The translations under genes were made by a program, and so were the position numbers. This document shows positions 40,948 to 49,567 of a stretch of 64,000 nucleotides of DNA, one piece after another (position 1 is the first letter of the stretch; every line of letters starts with the position of its first letter). Under the pieces are notes generated by a model that did no database searches, had not been told where the DNA came from, and saw only the letters and a program-made list of their open reading frames with translations. Source of the stretch: Pelagibacteraceae bacterium AG-430-E20 (GTDB lineage: Bacteria > Pseudomonadota > Alphaproteobacteria > Pelagibacterales > Pelagibacteraceae); NCBI GenBank assembly GCA_003209915.1, contig QCOF01000003.1:67001-131000 (forward strand), read 5' to 3'.

Positions 40948-41513
40948 GCCTCTAATTCAACGTCCCAATATAAATAGTCCATCCAACTTTTGTGAAGAAA
41001 GTTTGGAGGAAAATTTTTTCCGTTTTTATGTAGATCTTCTGTTGAGGGTCTATAAGGATATTGGTGCAACTTCATCCCTGAATTTTTTAATAATTTTCCA
41101 CCTTTTTTTACATTACATGCTGAACAGGCGGTAACTACATTATCCCAGTTTGTTTCTCCTCCTTTTGATCTAGGTAACAAATGATCAAATGTTAGTTCAT
41201 CAGCACTACCACAATACTGGCAGGAAAATTTATCTCTTAAGAATACATTAAATCTTGTAAAGCTAGGTTTTGAAAGTGGTACAATATAATCTTTTAAGGC
41301 AATAACACTTGGTAATTGCATGTTAAAGGAAGGACTTCTAATAACTCTATCATAGTTACTTACTATGATCACTCTATCTAAAAAAACAGATTTAACTGTG
41401 TCTTGCCATGACCACAATGATAAAGGGTAATAACTTAATGGTCTATAATCGGCATTTAAGACTAATGCTGGGCATTTTTCTAATGAAACATCTTGTTCAA
41501 TAAAATTATTCAT
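40944..41513 (-). CDS. HNH endonuclease domain protein
   Basis: A 189-residue protein with a zinc-type HNH nuclease motif: Cys98/Cys101 in CQYCG, Asp110-His111 in TFDHLLPRSKGG, an Asn in WDN near 125, and Cys130/Cys133 in CSAC. Such HNH proteins are common single genes in Alphaproteobacteria and Cyanobacteria. Their role (repair, phage defence or RNA processing) is not settled. The first 90 residues resemble the conserved N-terminal part of this group (LVLNADYRPLSYYPLSLWSW). Its stop shares bases with coq7. It has no adjacent methylase. Confidence 0.88.
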   Translation of the reverse strand: MNNFIEQDVSLEKCPALVLNADYRPLSYYPLSLWSWQDTVKSVFLDRVIIVSNYDRVIRSPSFNMQLPSVIALKDYIVPLSKPSFTRFNVFLRDKFSCQYCGSADELTFDHLLPRSKGGETNWDNVVTACSACNVKKGGKLLKNSGMKLHQYPYRPSTEDLHKNGKNFPPNFLHKSWMDYLYWDVELEA

Positions 41514-41560
41514 TAACTATTTTTAACTTAGTTAATCTACTTTATCAACATTAAGAGATA

Positions 41561-42211
41561 TTAAAGTTTCTTTAAGATATAATTAAGTGCTGTACTAGAA
41601 GCTTGTATAGGAATGTGATGATCACAATTTTTAATTAAAAGTGTATCAACTTTTACATCGTTTCTAATTAAAAAGTCTTTTGCTTCTAGTAAATTGATTG
41701 ATGGGACAATTTGATCCGTATCACCGTGGATAAGTAAAGTATCAGTTTTATTTTTGATTCTATTTTTTAAATTATCTTGATCAATAATTTTTCCAGAAAA
41801 ACCAACAATACAAGAAAATCTCTCTTCTAATGTCAGACCAACATTTAAAGACATCATACAGCCTTGACTGAAACCAGATAAACATATTTGTTTATTTGAT
41901 AAATTAAATTCTAATTTAATCTCCTCAATAAATTTTTTAATTATATTTTCTGCCTTAACTGATTGCTCTAAAATATAAATTGGATCATCTTTACTCAGAT
42001 CAAACCATTGATATCCAGACGGATTCATGGCACATGGTTCGTGCCCATTCGGGCAAATAAAAACTGTATTTGGCATATGTCTTTTCCAATTTAATGAGAG
42101 CATGCTAATGTCTTTTCCATCACCACCATATCCATGCAGTAAAATAATTGCATTTTTTATTTCGCTTTCATTTTCAGGTCTGATAATTATAGAGTTAAGG
42201 CAAAATGTCAT
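41561..42211 (-). CDS. Carboxylesterase/phospholipase-type alpha/beta hydrolase
   Basis: A 216-residue cytosolic serine hydrolase of the carboxylesterase/acyl-protein thioesterase type. The oxyanion loop is LHGYGGDGKD near residues 25-34, the nucleophile is Ser115 in GFSQG, and HGDTDQIVP and CDHHIP provide Asp and His. Members cleave short acyl esters or lysophospholipids. The physiological substrate is unknown. The gene diverges from the HIG1-like gene across 49 nt and follows the HNH gene upstream on the same strand by 47 nt. Confidence 0.87.
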   Translation of the reverse strand: MTFCLNSIIIRPENESEIKNAIILLHGYGGDGKDISMLSLNWKRHMPNTVFICPNGHEPCAMNPSGYQWFDLSKDDPIYILEQSVKAENIIKKFIEEIKLEFNLSNKQICLSGFSQGCMMSLNVGLTLEERFSCIVGFSGKIIDQDNLKNRIKNKTDTLLIHGDTDQIVPSINLLEAKDFLIRNDVKVDTLLIKNCDHHIPIQASSTALNYILKKL

Positions 42212-42260
42212 AGTTAATTTATTAAGTGTTTTATTTCTAAAAACAATCTACAATATAAAC

Positions 42261-42464
42261 ATGTTATCAGGAATAATAGTTAAAGTTTTATCCATTGCAC
42301 TTTTAATTGCTGTGGGTATCGTCTTAATTTTAGGCATAGGTACTCTTTTCAAGGGTGGAGAAACAAGTAAAAAATATTCAAATAAGTTAATGCAAATGAG
42401 AGTCATTTTACAATTTATTGCTATAATTGCTTTGGTAGGTTTTGCTTATTTTTTTAAAGATTAA
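42261..42464 (+). CDS. HIG1-like twin-transmembrane protein
   Basis: A 67-residue inner membrane protein with two hydrophobic helices (residues ~4-27 and ~46-64) joined by a basic loop, GGETSKKYSNKLMQMRV. The RxxxQ-like pattern in the loop matches the HIG1 (hypoxia-induced protein) family. In Alphaproteobacteria and mitochondria members associate with cytochrome oxidase. I chose the ATG at 42261 because the longer frame runs through the divergent esterase promoter. Its stop shares 4 nt with the tlpA-like gene. Confidence 0.75.
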   Translation: MLSGIIVKVLSIALLIAVGIVLILGIGTLFKGGETSKKYSNKLMQMRVILQFIAIIALVGFAYFFKD

Positions 42465-42970
42465 CTAAAATTTTTTAACCAGTTAATAAAGTTTTCATCA
42501 TCAAAATTTATTGAACCAATAATTCTTGCAAACTCTTCCCCTTTGGAATTTAAAAGTATAGTTGTTGGAAGTCCTCTTAAAGAAAAAGTTTTTGCTAGAG
42601 TTGAAGGATGATCAAAATACGGTTCTAAATTATCTATACCTAATTCAGCAAAAAAACTATTAACCTTATCTAGTCTTTCTTTGCCAATATTAATTGGGTA
42701 TATTTTCAAATTCTTTAGCTTTTTATTTACTTGCAGCCTATCTAGAGAAGGCATTTCCTCTCTGCAAGGTGCACACCAAGTTGCCCAAAAATTTAACATT
42801 ATTAGCTGACTGTCTAAGTTTTGAATATTAATTTCTTTGTCTGCATTATCTAAAAAAATAACATTACTGTATGTTTTGGGGTTTTTATGAATTACAAGAT
42901 TTTTAAGATCCGGCAATTCATTTGCAAAAGTACTAGTGATGAAAAAGGTAAATAATATTAAAATTCTCAT
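42461..42970 (-). CDS. TlpA/ResA-like periplasmic thiol-disulfide oxidoreductase
   Basis: A 169-residue thioredoxin-fold protein with a short signal peptide (residues 1-16, cleavage after STFA). The active site is WATWCAPCREEM with Cys66 and Cys69, and a cis-Pro segment GLPTTILL comes later. Such proteins reduce periplasmic disulfides in cytochrome c or oxidase copper-site assembly. There is no accessory TlpA-type membrane anchor after cleavage. It diverges from argH across only 24 nt and ends in a 4-nt overlap with the HIG1-like gene. Confidence 0.9.
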   Translation of the reverse strand: MRILILFTFFITSTFANELPDLKNLVIHKNPKTYSNVIFLDNADKEINIQNLDSQLIMLNFWATWCAPCREEMPSLDRLQVNKKLKNLKIYPINIGKERLDKVNSFFAELGIDNLEPYFDHPSTLAKTFSLRGLPTTILLNSKGEEFARIIGSINFDDENFINWLKNFS

Positions 42971-42994
42971 ATTAAATAGGTATAATTAAATATC

Positions 42995-44386
42995 ATGGCA
43001 AAAAATAAAAACAACCAGGCAATTTGGAACACGCGCATTAAAAAAAATTCATCAAGTTTATTTCAAAAAGTTGGTAATTCCTTAGATGTCGACAAAAAAC
43101 TTTATAAAGAAGATATCAAAGGATCCATTGCTCATGTTGAGATGCTTTTTAAGCAAAAAATAATCTCATTCAAAATTAAAAATAAAATTATTTATGGTCT
43201 GAATAAAATAGAAAGAGAAATTTCTAGTAAAAAATTTGAATTTAATAAAAAATATGAAGATATTCATATGAATATTGAAAAAAGACTTTTTCAAATTATT
43301 GGTGAAGAGGCAGGGTATGTCCATACAGCAAGATCAAGAAATGACCAAGTAATCACTGATTTTAAATTATGGTTAAAATCTGCAACTAATGAGATAAACA
43401 ACAATTTAGATAAGGTCATTAAAACTTCAATAAAATTAGCTGAAAAAAATATTCAAACTATCATGCCTGGTTTTACTCATTTAAAAAATGCCCAAGCAAT
43501 TTCTTTCGCACATTATCTAATGTCTTATGTTGAAATTTTTAATCGAGATAAAAAAAGATTTTCTAATAATCTAGAAAGTTTAAATGAAAATCCACTTGGT
43601 GTTGCTGCTTTATCCGGTACCTCATTCAATATAGACAGAAATTATACAACCAAAAAACTTGGTTTTAAAAAACCTACAAACAATTCTATTGATACAGTTT
43701 CAGATAGAGATTTTGTAATTGATTTTCTTTATAGCGTATCAGTATGCTCTATGCATATTTCAAGAATAGCAGAAGAGTTAATTATATGGAATTCAGATGG
43801 ATTTAATTTAATTAACTTGTCTGATAAAGTTGTAACTGGATCTTCGATAATGCCTCAAAAAAAAAATCCTGATCTTCTAGAATATTTAAGAGGCAAATCT
43901 GGAAGTACCTATGGAAATCTATTTTCTATGCTTACTATCTTAAAAGGTTTACCACTTTCTTATTTTAAAGATCTTCAAGATGACAAAGAGATTGTTTTTA
44001 ATTCAAATGATACACTTGTAAATTGTCTAAAAATTTTTGATGAGGTGTTAAAAAATTGTAGTCCTAATAAAAAAAAAATGCTTGAGCTTGCAAATAAAGG
44101 ATACATTACTGCAACAGACTTAGCTGACTATCTTGTAAAAAATCATTCAATGTCATTTAGAAAAGCTTATCAAAAAACCTCCGCTATAGTTAATTTAGCA
44201 GAAAAAACAAAAAAAAACTTAAACGAACTATCTTTGTATCAACTTAAAAAAATTGAACATAAACTTACTGGAGATGTTTTAAAAGTGTTTGATTTAAACA
44301 ATTCTGTCAATTCAAAAAAATCTTTTGGAGGAACATCTTTTGATAATATTAAAAAGATGATAGTGAAATATAAAAAAGAAATATGA
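42995..44386 (+). CDS. argH: Argininosuccinate lyase
   Basis: A 463-residue member of the fumarase/aspartase superfamily that splits argininosuccinate into arginine and fumarate. The diagnostic signature is GSSIMPQKKNPD near residues 285-296. Earlier conserved regions are GYVHTARSRNDQ (~109-120) and PGFTHLKNAQAISFAHY. Length is standard. It is the first gene of an arginine-lipoprotein-lysine run: its TGA overlaps the next ATG (ATGA). It diverges from the tlpA-like gene with 24 nt between start codons. Confidence 0.96.
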   Translation: MAKNKNNQAIWNTRIKKNSSSLFQKVGNSLDVDKKLYKEDIKGSIAHVEMLFKQKIISFKIKNKIIYGLNKIEREISSKKFEFNKKYEDIHMNIEKRLFQIIGEEAGYVHTARSRNDQVITDFKLWLKSATNEINNNLDKVIKTSIKLAEKNIQTIMPGFTHLKNAQAISFAHYLMSYVEIFNRDKKRFSNNLESLNENPLGVAALSGTSFNIDRNYTTKKLGFKKPTNNSIDTVSDRDFVIDFLYSVSVCSMHISRIAEELIIWNSDGFNLINLSDKVVTGSSIMPQKKNPDLLEYLRGKSGSTYGNLFSMLTILKGLPLSYFKDLQDDKEIVFNSNDTLVNCLKIFDEVLKNCSPNKKKMLELANKGYITATDLADYLVKNHSMSFRKAYQKTSAIVNLAEKTKKNLNELSLYQLKKIEHKLTGDVLKVFDLNNSVNSKKSFGGTSFDNIKKMIVKYKKEI

Positions 44387-44505
44387 TTAAAAAATTAATG
44401 ATAATAGTCTTATTTTCAATCTTATTAGTATCCTGTGGAAAAAAAGGATGTCCAAAATATTCGGGTTCAGATAATGAGAAATGTGACCCAATATTTAAAA
44501 ATTAA
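44383..44505 (+). CDS. LptM-like small lipoprotein, 40 residues
   Basis: Forty codons start MIKKLMIIVLFSILLVSCGKKG: two lysines, a hydrophobic core and the lipobox LVSC with Cys18, so it should be cleaved and lipidated by signal peptidase II. The mature protein is only ~23 residues, with two further cysteines (23 and 34). LptM (YifL) of enterics and the lipoproteins next to lysA in other Proteobacteria share CGxKGPL. This copy reads CGKKGCPK, so the Pro-Leu part differs. It is coupled to both neighbours: ATGA with argH upstream and TAATG with lysA downstream. Confidence 0.7.
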   Translation: MIKKLMIIVLFSILLVSCGKKGCPKYSGSDNEKCDPIFKN

Positions 44506-45719
44506 TGAAATATAGTAAAAATAAACTTTTTATTGAGAAAGTGAGTGTTCTTAATATTGCTAATAAATTTCAAACTCCAGCCTATTGTTACTCATACTCT
44601 AAATTAAAAGAAAATATAAATAATTTTAAAAAAAATTTTAAATCTTTTTCTCCATTGGTCTGTTTTTCAGTAAAATCAAATACTAATGTAAATATAATTA
44701 AAGAAATTAAGAGATTTGGTTTAGGAGCTGACGTTGTCTCAAAAGGAGAACTTATGTTGGCTTTAAAAGCAGGGGTAGATCCAAACAAAATCGTTTTTTC
44801 AGGAGTTGGTAAAACTAATGAGGAAATTAATTTTGCGATCGAAAAAAAAATACTGCTTATTAATGCTGAGTCGAAAAGTGAAATTCGAGAAATTGATAAA
44901 ATTGCAAAACGAAAAAAAAAAATAGTGCAAGTTGGGATAAGACTAAACCCAAATACTGATGCAAAAACGCTTAAACAGATTTCTACTGGTAAGAGCGAAA
45001 ATAAATTTGGGGTAAATAGCAAAACTTTTTACGAACTTGTACACTACTGTAAAAACTCAAAAAATATCAATCTACAGTGTTTAAGTGTTCATATAGGTAG
45101 TCAAATATTAGACCACAAGCCATATGAAAGAATGCTCAAAGCTGTAAGTAATATAATTATTAAAACAAAACACAAATTTAAATTTGTCGATTTAGGTGGA
45201 GGAATGGGAATTTCTTACAGTGATAAAATTAAAAAGCTTAATTATAAAAAGTACAACTTAGCAATTAAAAATTTTTTAAAAAAGCATGATACAAAAATTA
45301 TTTTTGAACCAGGTAGATCAATAATTGGTAATACAGGAACTTTAGTGTCTAAAATAATTTATATTAAAGATGGTGGGGTTAAAAAATTTATTATTTTAGA
45401 TGCTGCAATGAATGATCTTATGAGACCGGCTTTATATGGAGCAGTTCATAAAATCTTACCCGTTGATAAATCTAACAGTGTTTCAACAAATGCTTATGAA
45501 TTTGTAGGTCCTATTTGTGAGAGCACAGATAAATTTGTAACTTTAAAAAAATTTCAAAAACTAAAAGAAAAAGATTTGGTAGCTATATGTGATGTTGGTG
45601 CCTACGGTATGTCTCTAAGCTCTAATTATAACCTTAGGCCAAAAGCTGTTGAATTACTGATAAAAGGAAGAAAAATTAAAATTATTAAAAATAGGCAAAA
45701 GCATACAGATTTAATTTAG
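44505..45719 (+). CDS. lysA: Diaminopimelate decarboxylase
   Basis: A 404-residue PLP enzyme making L-lysine from meso-diaminopimelate. The Schiff-base lysine is Lys57 in CFSVKSNTN. HIGSQI, GGGMGISY and EPGRSIIGNTG form the phosphate and substrate sites. The C-terminal beta domain has CESTDKF and DVGAYGMSLSSNYN. The ATG overlaps the lipoprotein stop (TAATG). plsC follows after ~12 nt. The set argH-lipoprotein-lysA links the last steps of arginine and lysine synthesis with an outer membrane lipoprotein. Confidence 0.97.
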   Translation: MKYSKNKLFIEKVSVLNIANKFQTPAYCYSYSKLKENINNFKKNFKSFSPLVCFSVKSNTNVNIIKEIKRFGLGADVVSKGELMLALKAGVDPNKIVFSGVGKTNEEINFAIEKKILLINAESKSEIREIDKIAKRKKKIVQVGIRLNPNTDAKTLKQISTGKSENKFGVNSKTFYELVHYCKNSKNINLQCLSVHIGSQILDHKPYERMLKAVSNIIIKTKHKFKFVDLGGGMGISYSDKIKKLNYKKYNLAIKNFLKKHDTKIIFEPGRSIIGNTGTLVSKIIYIKDGGVKKFIILDAAMNDLMRPALYGAVHKILPVDKSNSVSTNAYEFVGPICESTDKFVTLKKFQKLKEKDLVAICDVGAYGMSLSSNYNLRPKAVELLIKGRKIKIIKNRQKHTDLI

Positions 45720-45731
45720 CTTTTGATAAAA

Positions 45732-46433
45732 ATGATCAGAAATGCACTATTCTCAATATTTTTTTTTGTAGGAATAATTATTATTTCAATAATGTTTTTA
45801 CCTGCATTACTTTTGCCAAGGAAAATTACCTTGCTTGGGGGAAAATTGATGGGTCATTGGGCTGGGTTTTGTTTAAGAGTTTTTCTATCGGTAAAAATTA
45901 GTATTAAAGGTAAAGAAAACATTATCACTGACCAAAAATTTTTTATTGCTGTCTCCCACCAGTCTATGTTTGAAACATTTTACCTACAAACTGTTTTCAA
46001 TTCACCAGTATTTATTTTAAAAAAAGAGTTGCTACGAATTCCAATCTTTGGATGGTACTTAAAAAAAATTGGATCTATCTCTATAAATAGAAACAAGGTA
46101 AGTAGAGACAATTTAGGATTTTTTGAGGATATTTTAAGAACAGTAAATAATAGCGATAGACCATTGATAATTTTTCCTCAAGGAACACGAGTTTTACCTG
46201 AAGAACGTCCTTCCTTTAAGAAAGGAGCAACCAGAATTTATCAGGAACTAAATATAGCCTGCCAACCCGTCGCTGTTAATTCTGGTTATGTATGGCCAAA
46301 AAAGGGTAAAAAAAATAGTCATAAAACAATAACTGTTTCTATTTTAACACCTATTAATGCTGGAATGGATAAAGAAAATTTTTTACAGATTTTAGAAAAT
46401 AAAATTTATAATGAACTCAACTTATTAAGTTAG
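45732..46433 (+). CDS. plsC: 1-acyl-sn-glycerol-3-phosphate acyltransferase family
   Basis: A 233-residue membrane-associated acyltransferase for phosphatidic acid synthesis. An N-terminal hydrophobic span (residues ~8-28) precedes the catalytic motif SHQSMFET, a His-x4-Glu form (His76, Glu81) of the usual H-x4-D, as seen in alphaproteobacterial relatives. The second motif is FPQGTR at 148-153, and KKELLRIPIFGWYL lies between. I chose the ATG at 45732. A TTG three codons upstream (45723) is possible. It ends sharing TTAG with dnaN on the other strand. Confidence 0.9.
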   Translation: MIRNALFSIFFFVGIIIISIMFLPALLLPRKITLLGGKLMGHWAGFCLRVFLSVKISIKGKENIITDQKFFIAVSHQSMFETFYLQTVFNSPVFILKKELLRIPIFGWYLKKIGSISINRNKVSRDNLGFFEDILRTVNNSDRPLIIFPQGTRVLPEERPSFKKGATRIYQELNIACQPVAVNSGYVWPKKGKKNSHKTITVSILTPINAGMDKENFLQILENKIYNELNLLS

Positions 46434-47542
46434 CCTTTCATTGGCATAACAACATAAATACTATCAAAATCCCCTGGATCTTTTATTAAAGCTGGAGAAC
46501 CTGTATCGTTAAAAAATATCTCTATTTTTTCCCCATTTAATTGAGAAGCTACATCTATTAAATATCTAGAGTTAAAACTAATTTCTAAGTCGTGATCAAA
46601 TTTTGCGTTCAAGGTCTCTTTACCATCACCACTGTTAGCATTATTAACTGATAAATCTAATGTATCTTTAGATAAACTAAATTTTACTCCATCTTTTTTA
46701 TCTAACGAAACTGATGCTACCCTATCAACAGAATTTAAAAATAATTTTAAATCTATTTCTAATTTTTTTTGATTATTTTTAGGAATTACCTGAATATAAT
46801 TAGGAAATTTACCATCTATCAGTTTTGATATTAATATACTGTTATTTAATTCAAACTTAATTTTAGATTTGACATTTGAAACCTTTACATCACCATCATA
46901 GCTATCCAAAAGAGAACATAACTGAAATATTGTTTTTTTTGGTAATATTATTGGATCAAAATCAATTTTTTCATCTAATCTAATTTTAGAAATAGACATC
47001 CGATGACTGTCCGTTGCTACAGCTGTAAGATAATTTTTATCTTCTACTTCTGTTTGGTGAAAATAAATTCCACTCAAGTAATGTCTTGTTTCGTCATTAG
47101 AAACTGAAAATTTACATTTATTTAGTAATTTCAAAAGTTGTTTAGATTTAATAATAAATTCGTTTTGATTAAAGTTTTCATCTGTAAGAGGGAACTCTGA
47201 TGGACTCAGACAATTTAAGTTAAAAATAGATTTCTCAGACTCTAAATGAAGTTTATTTGTTTCATTCAAAGTTAAATTAATTTTTTTCCCAGAAGATAAC
47301 TTTCTGACAATATCATATATGGTTGATGATACAGTTGTAGTTTTTCCCTCCTCTAATATCTCCACATTATTTATTTTGTGTATAAAAATTAAATCCAGAT
47401 CTGTTGCAGTTATTATTAAGTTTGAATTGTTCGCGTCTATTAAAATGTTAGATAAAATTGGTAAAGTACTTCTCTTTTCTATAACTCCCTGACAATAGTT
47501 GAGTGCTTGCTGAAGGTCTTGTTGATTAACGTTAAATTTCAT
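46430..47542 (-). CDS. dnaN: DNA polymerase III beta subunit (sliding clamp)
   Basis: The 370-residue beta clamp, which forms a dimeric ring that holds polymerase III on DNA. It shows the three-fold repeated clamp domains and ends in the family-typical GSPALIKDPGD ... YVVMPMKG. N-terminal conserved parts are QQDLQQALNYCQGVIEKRSTLPILSN, and the middle has TDSHRMS. Its start overlaps the dnaA stop by 11 nt, so initiator and clamp are translationally coupled. It ends in a 4-nt overlap with plsC. Confidence 0.97.
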   Translation of the reverse strand: MKFNVNQQDLQQALNYCQGVIEKRSTLPILSNILIDANNSNLIITATDLDLIFIHKINNVEILEEGKTTTVSSTIYDIVRKLSSGKKINLTLNETNKLHLESEKSIFNLNCLSPSEFPLTDENFNQNEFIIKSKQLLKLLNKCKFSVSNDETRHYLSGIYFHQTEVEDKNYLTAVATDSHRMSISKIRLDEKIDFDPIILPKKTIFQLCSLLDSYDGDVKVSNVKSKIKFELNNSILISKLIDGKFPNYIQVIPKNNQKKLEIDLKLFLNSVDRVASVSLDKKDGVKFSLSKDTLDLSVNNANSGDGKETLNAKFDHDLEISFNSRYLIDVASQLNGEKIEIFFNDTGSPALIKDPGDFDSIYVVMPMKG

Positions 47543-48947
47543 TATCTTTATTGTTATATAATATTTGATTTTTTAATTTATTAATATTATCAACCATCTC
47601 AGGATCTTTTTCTTTAATTTTTTCAATAGTTTTAACAGAATGTATTATTGTTGTGTGGTCTCTATTTGAAAATTCTCTTCCAATTTCAGGTAATGATTTT
47701 GAAGTAAGAATTTTGGTTAAATATATTGCTGTTTGTCTAGGCCTAACTAGATACCTTGATCTTCTAGAAGACAACATCTCATTCTTACTTATCTTGAAAA
47801 ACTTACACACCACTGTTTGAATTAAATCAATAGTAACCTTGTTTTCAGATAGATTTAATAAATCCTTCAGGACTACTTTTGTTTCAGATAAATTTGGGAC
47901 TTTTTCGTAAATTCTTGAGAAAGAAACCACCCTATTTATTGCGCCAACTAGCTCTCTTATACTTCCTTTGATTTCTGAGCTTATGAAATCTTGTATGTCT
48001 TTTGAAATCTGTAATTGGTCGGAATATATACTATTTAGTTCTTCTGTTTTTTTTTGAACAATTTTTTTTCTTAATTCTAAATCTGGTTTTTGAATGTCAA
48101 CTACTAGTCCACCTGAAAATCTAGATTTAATTCTTTCTTGAATTCTTGATAATTTATTAGGAGGTCTATCAGCAGAGACGATTATCTGTGAACCTTTATC
48201 CAATAGAGCATTAAAGGTATGAAAAAATTCTTCTTGCATGGCCTCTTTACCACTTATGAATTGAATATCATCAATTAACAATATGTCAGTGTTTCTAAAG
48301 TATTCTTTGAATTTTACCATATCATTTGATTTGATTGATTTTACAAATTGATACATAAATCGTTCTGCTGAAATAAACATAACTTTGTTATTTTTTTTTA
48401 ACTCATAACCAATCGAATTTAACAAGTGTGTTTTGCCCATTCCAACACCACCATAAATATAAAGTGGGTTGTAATGCGAAATATTTTCTGAAACCTTTAG
48501 TGATGCCTCATAAGCCAGCTTATTACTTGATCCCGTGATAAAATTATCAAATCTTTTATTAGGATCAATTCGATTATATTGTAAATAAGAGTCTTTAATA
48601 AAGGAAACGTTCTCTTTTAAATCAACTTCTTCTAAAGCATCATTAGTTTTTCCAGAATGATCTGGTTCAACTATTCTAAATTCAATTCTGACAATATCTT
48701 TTTTATAAGTTTTTATAATTTGTAATATTTGATCTAAATATCTTGATGTTATCCAATCTCTAATAAATCTAGTTGGCACAGATAACAATATATAATTATT
48801 AAATTCTTCTATGAATGAAATTTTTTTTAACCAACTTTCATAAACTTCAGATCCTAATTTATCTTTCATATCAGCTTGAACCACTCTCCAGTCAAAGCTG
48901 TTCGACTTAAAATTATCTATATTTTGATTGTTTGTAAGTTTATTCAT
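47532..48947 (-). CDS. dnaA: Chromosomal replication initiator DnaA
   Basis: A 471-residue DnaA. Domain I is at residues ~20-85. The AAA+ domain III has Walker A GGVGMGKTH (166-174) and Walker B ILLIDDIQF. The C-terminal domain IV has the DNA-binding signature RDHTTIIHSVKTI and the upstream RSRYLVRPRQTAIYL. It binds DnaA boxes and melts oriC. The order mutM-rpsT-(gap)-dnaA-dnaN is as in several Alphaproteobacteria. The 309-nt region upstream holds its promoter and perhaps one weak DnaA box. Confidence 0.97.
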   Translation of the reverse strand: MNKLTNNQNIDNFKSNSFDWRVVQADMKDKLGSEVYESWLKKISFIEEFNNYILLSVPTRFIRDWITSRYLDQILQIIKTYKKDIVRIEFRIVEPDHSGKTNDALEEVDLKENVSFIKDSYLQYNRIDPNKRFDNFITGSSNKLAYEASLKVSENISHYNPLYIYGGVGMGKTHLLNSIGYELKKNNKVMFISAERFMYQFVKSIKSNDMVKFKEYFRNTDILLIDDIQFISGKEAMQEEFFHTFNALLDKGSQIIVSADRPPNKLSRIQERIKSRFSGGLVVDIQKPDLELRKKIVQKKTEELNSIYSDQLQISKDIQDFISSEIKGSIRELVGAINRVVSFSRIYEKVPNLSETKVVLKDLLNLSENKVTIDLIQTVVCKFFKISKNEMLSSRRSRYLVRPRQTAIYLTKILTSKSLPEIGREFSNRDHTTIIHSVKTIEKIKEKDPEMVDNINKLKNQILYNNKDNEI

Positions 48948-49256
48948 AAGTTTGGAAGAGACCTAGTTAGAACTGATTTAAAATAATTTGCAACAAGTTA
49001 ATAAAAAATTTAAAAAAAAAATAAAATCTAGGATTGTGGATTTAAATGTCACAGAGTTAAAGTTGAATTTTATTTTTATTTCAAACAATTAAAAATTGAA
49101 ATTTTAAATTGAATCAAACCATGATTAAATCGAATGTAGATTGAATTTATATAAGGTAAAAATTTACTAAATCTAAATATAGTGAAACAAGATGATATTT
49201 AAATAGATTATGTACTTACTAAGAGTTGTTTAATTAAATAAGATTTTTTTTAACGC
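48948..49256. other. Non-coding AT-rich region upstream of dnaA
   Basis: This 309-nt stretch between rpsT and dnaA, both minus strand, has no reading frame worth calling. It contains repeated TTGAATTT/AAATTGAA words (about 49060-49150). It has one sequence close to a DnaA box: TGTGGATTT at 49035-49043, i.e. AAATCCACA on the other strand, 7 of 9 matches to TTATCCACA. A single near-match is too little to call an origin. The region most likely holds the dnaA promoter, possibly with autoregulation by DnaA. Confidence 0.4.
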
Positions 49257-49517
49257 TTAGATTGTAGAAATCTTCTTTGTGATCCTAGAAACATTTCTAG
49301 AAGCGTTTTGTTTCTTGATAATTCCCGTCTTAGCAATCTTCATTAGCTCTGAATTGAGCTTGGGCAAAAATTTTAAAGCTTCATCTTTCTTTTTTTCATC
49401 AATTAAAAGGTTCATTTTTTTTAAAGCGTTACGAAATCTACTTTTTCTAGCCTTATTGACTACTGTTTGCTTAGAAATTCTTCGGATTCTCTTAATTGCT
49501 GATTTTGTGTTTGCCAT
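49257..49517 (-). CDS. rpsT: 30S ribosomal protein S20
   Basis: An 86-residue basic helical protein beginning MANTKSAIKRIRRISKQTVVNKARKS, the standard S20 N-terminus, and ending with the lysine-rich VSRITKKIS. S20 binds 16S rRNA in early 30S assembly. It lies between mutM and dnaA, a common alphaproteobacterial arrangement. A candidate promoter (TTGACC, 17 nt, TATACC) ends only ~9 nt before its ATG, so its leader would be very short. Confidence 0.97.
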   Translation of the reverse strand: MANTKSAIKRIRRISKQTVVNKARKSRFRNALKKMNLLIDEKKKDEALKFLPKLNSELMKIAKTGIIKKQNASRNVSRITKKISTI

Positions 49518-49526
49518 CTGCGCAGG

Positions 49527-49555
49527 GGTATAACTTGAGAATTTATAGTGGTCAA
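49527..49555 (-). promoter_or_regulatory. Candidate sigma70 promoter for rpsT
   Basis: Reading the minus strand: -35 TTGACC (49555-49550), a 17-nt spacer, and -10 TATACC (49532-49527). Transcription would start near 49520, only a few bases before the rpsT ATG at 49517. The -10 box is imperfect, and a TATAAA just inside the spacer offers an alternative with a different -35. The assignment is tentative. Confidence 0.4.
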
Positions 49556-49567
49556 CAAAATATTTTA

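Noticed and set aside
42027-42260. Extended 145-residue form of the HIG1-like protein.
   Set aside because: The extra part reads through the divergent esterase gene and its promoter; the ATG at 42261 opens the two-helix domain.
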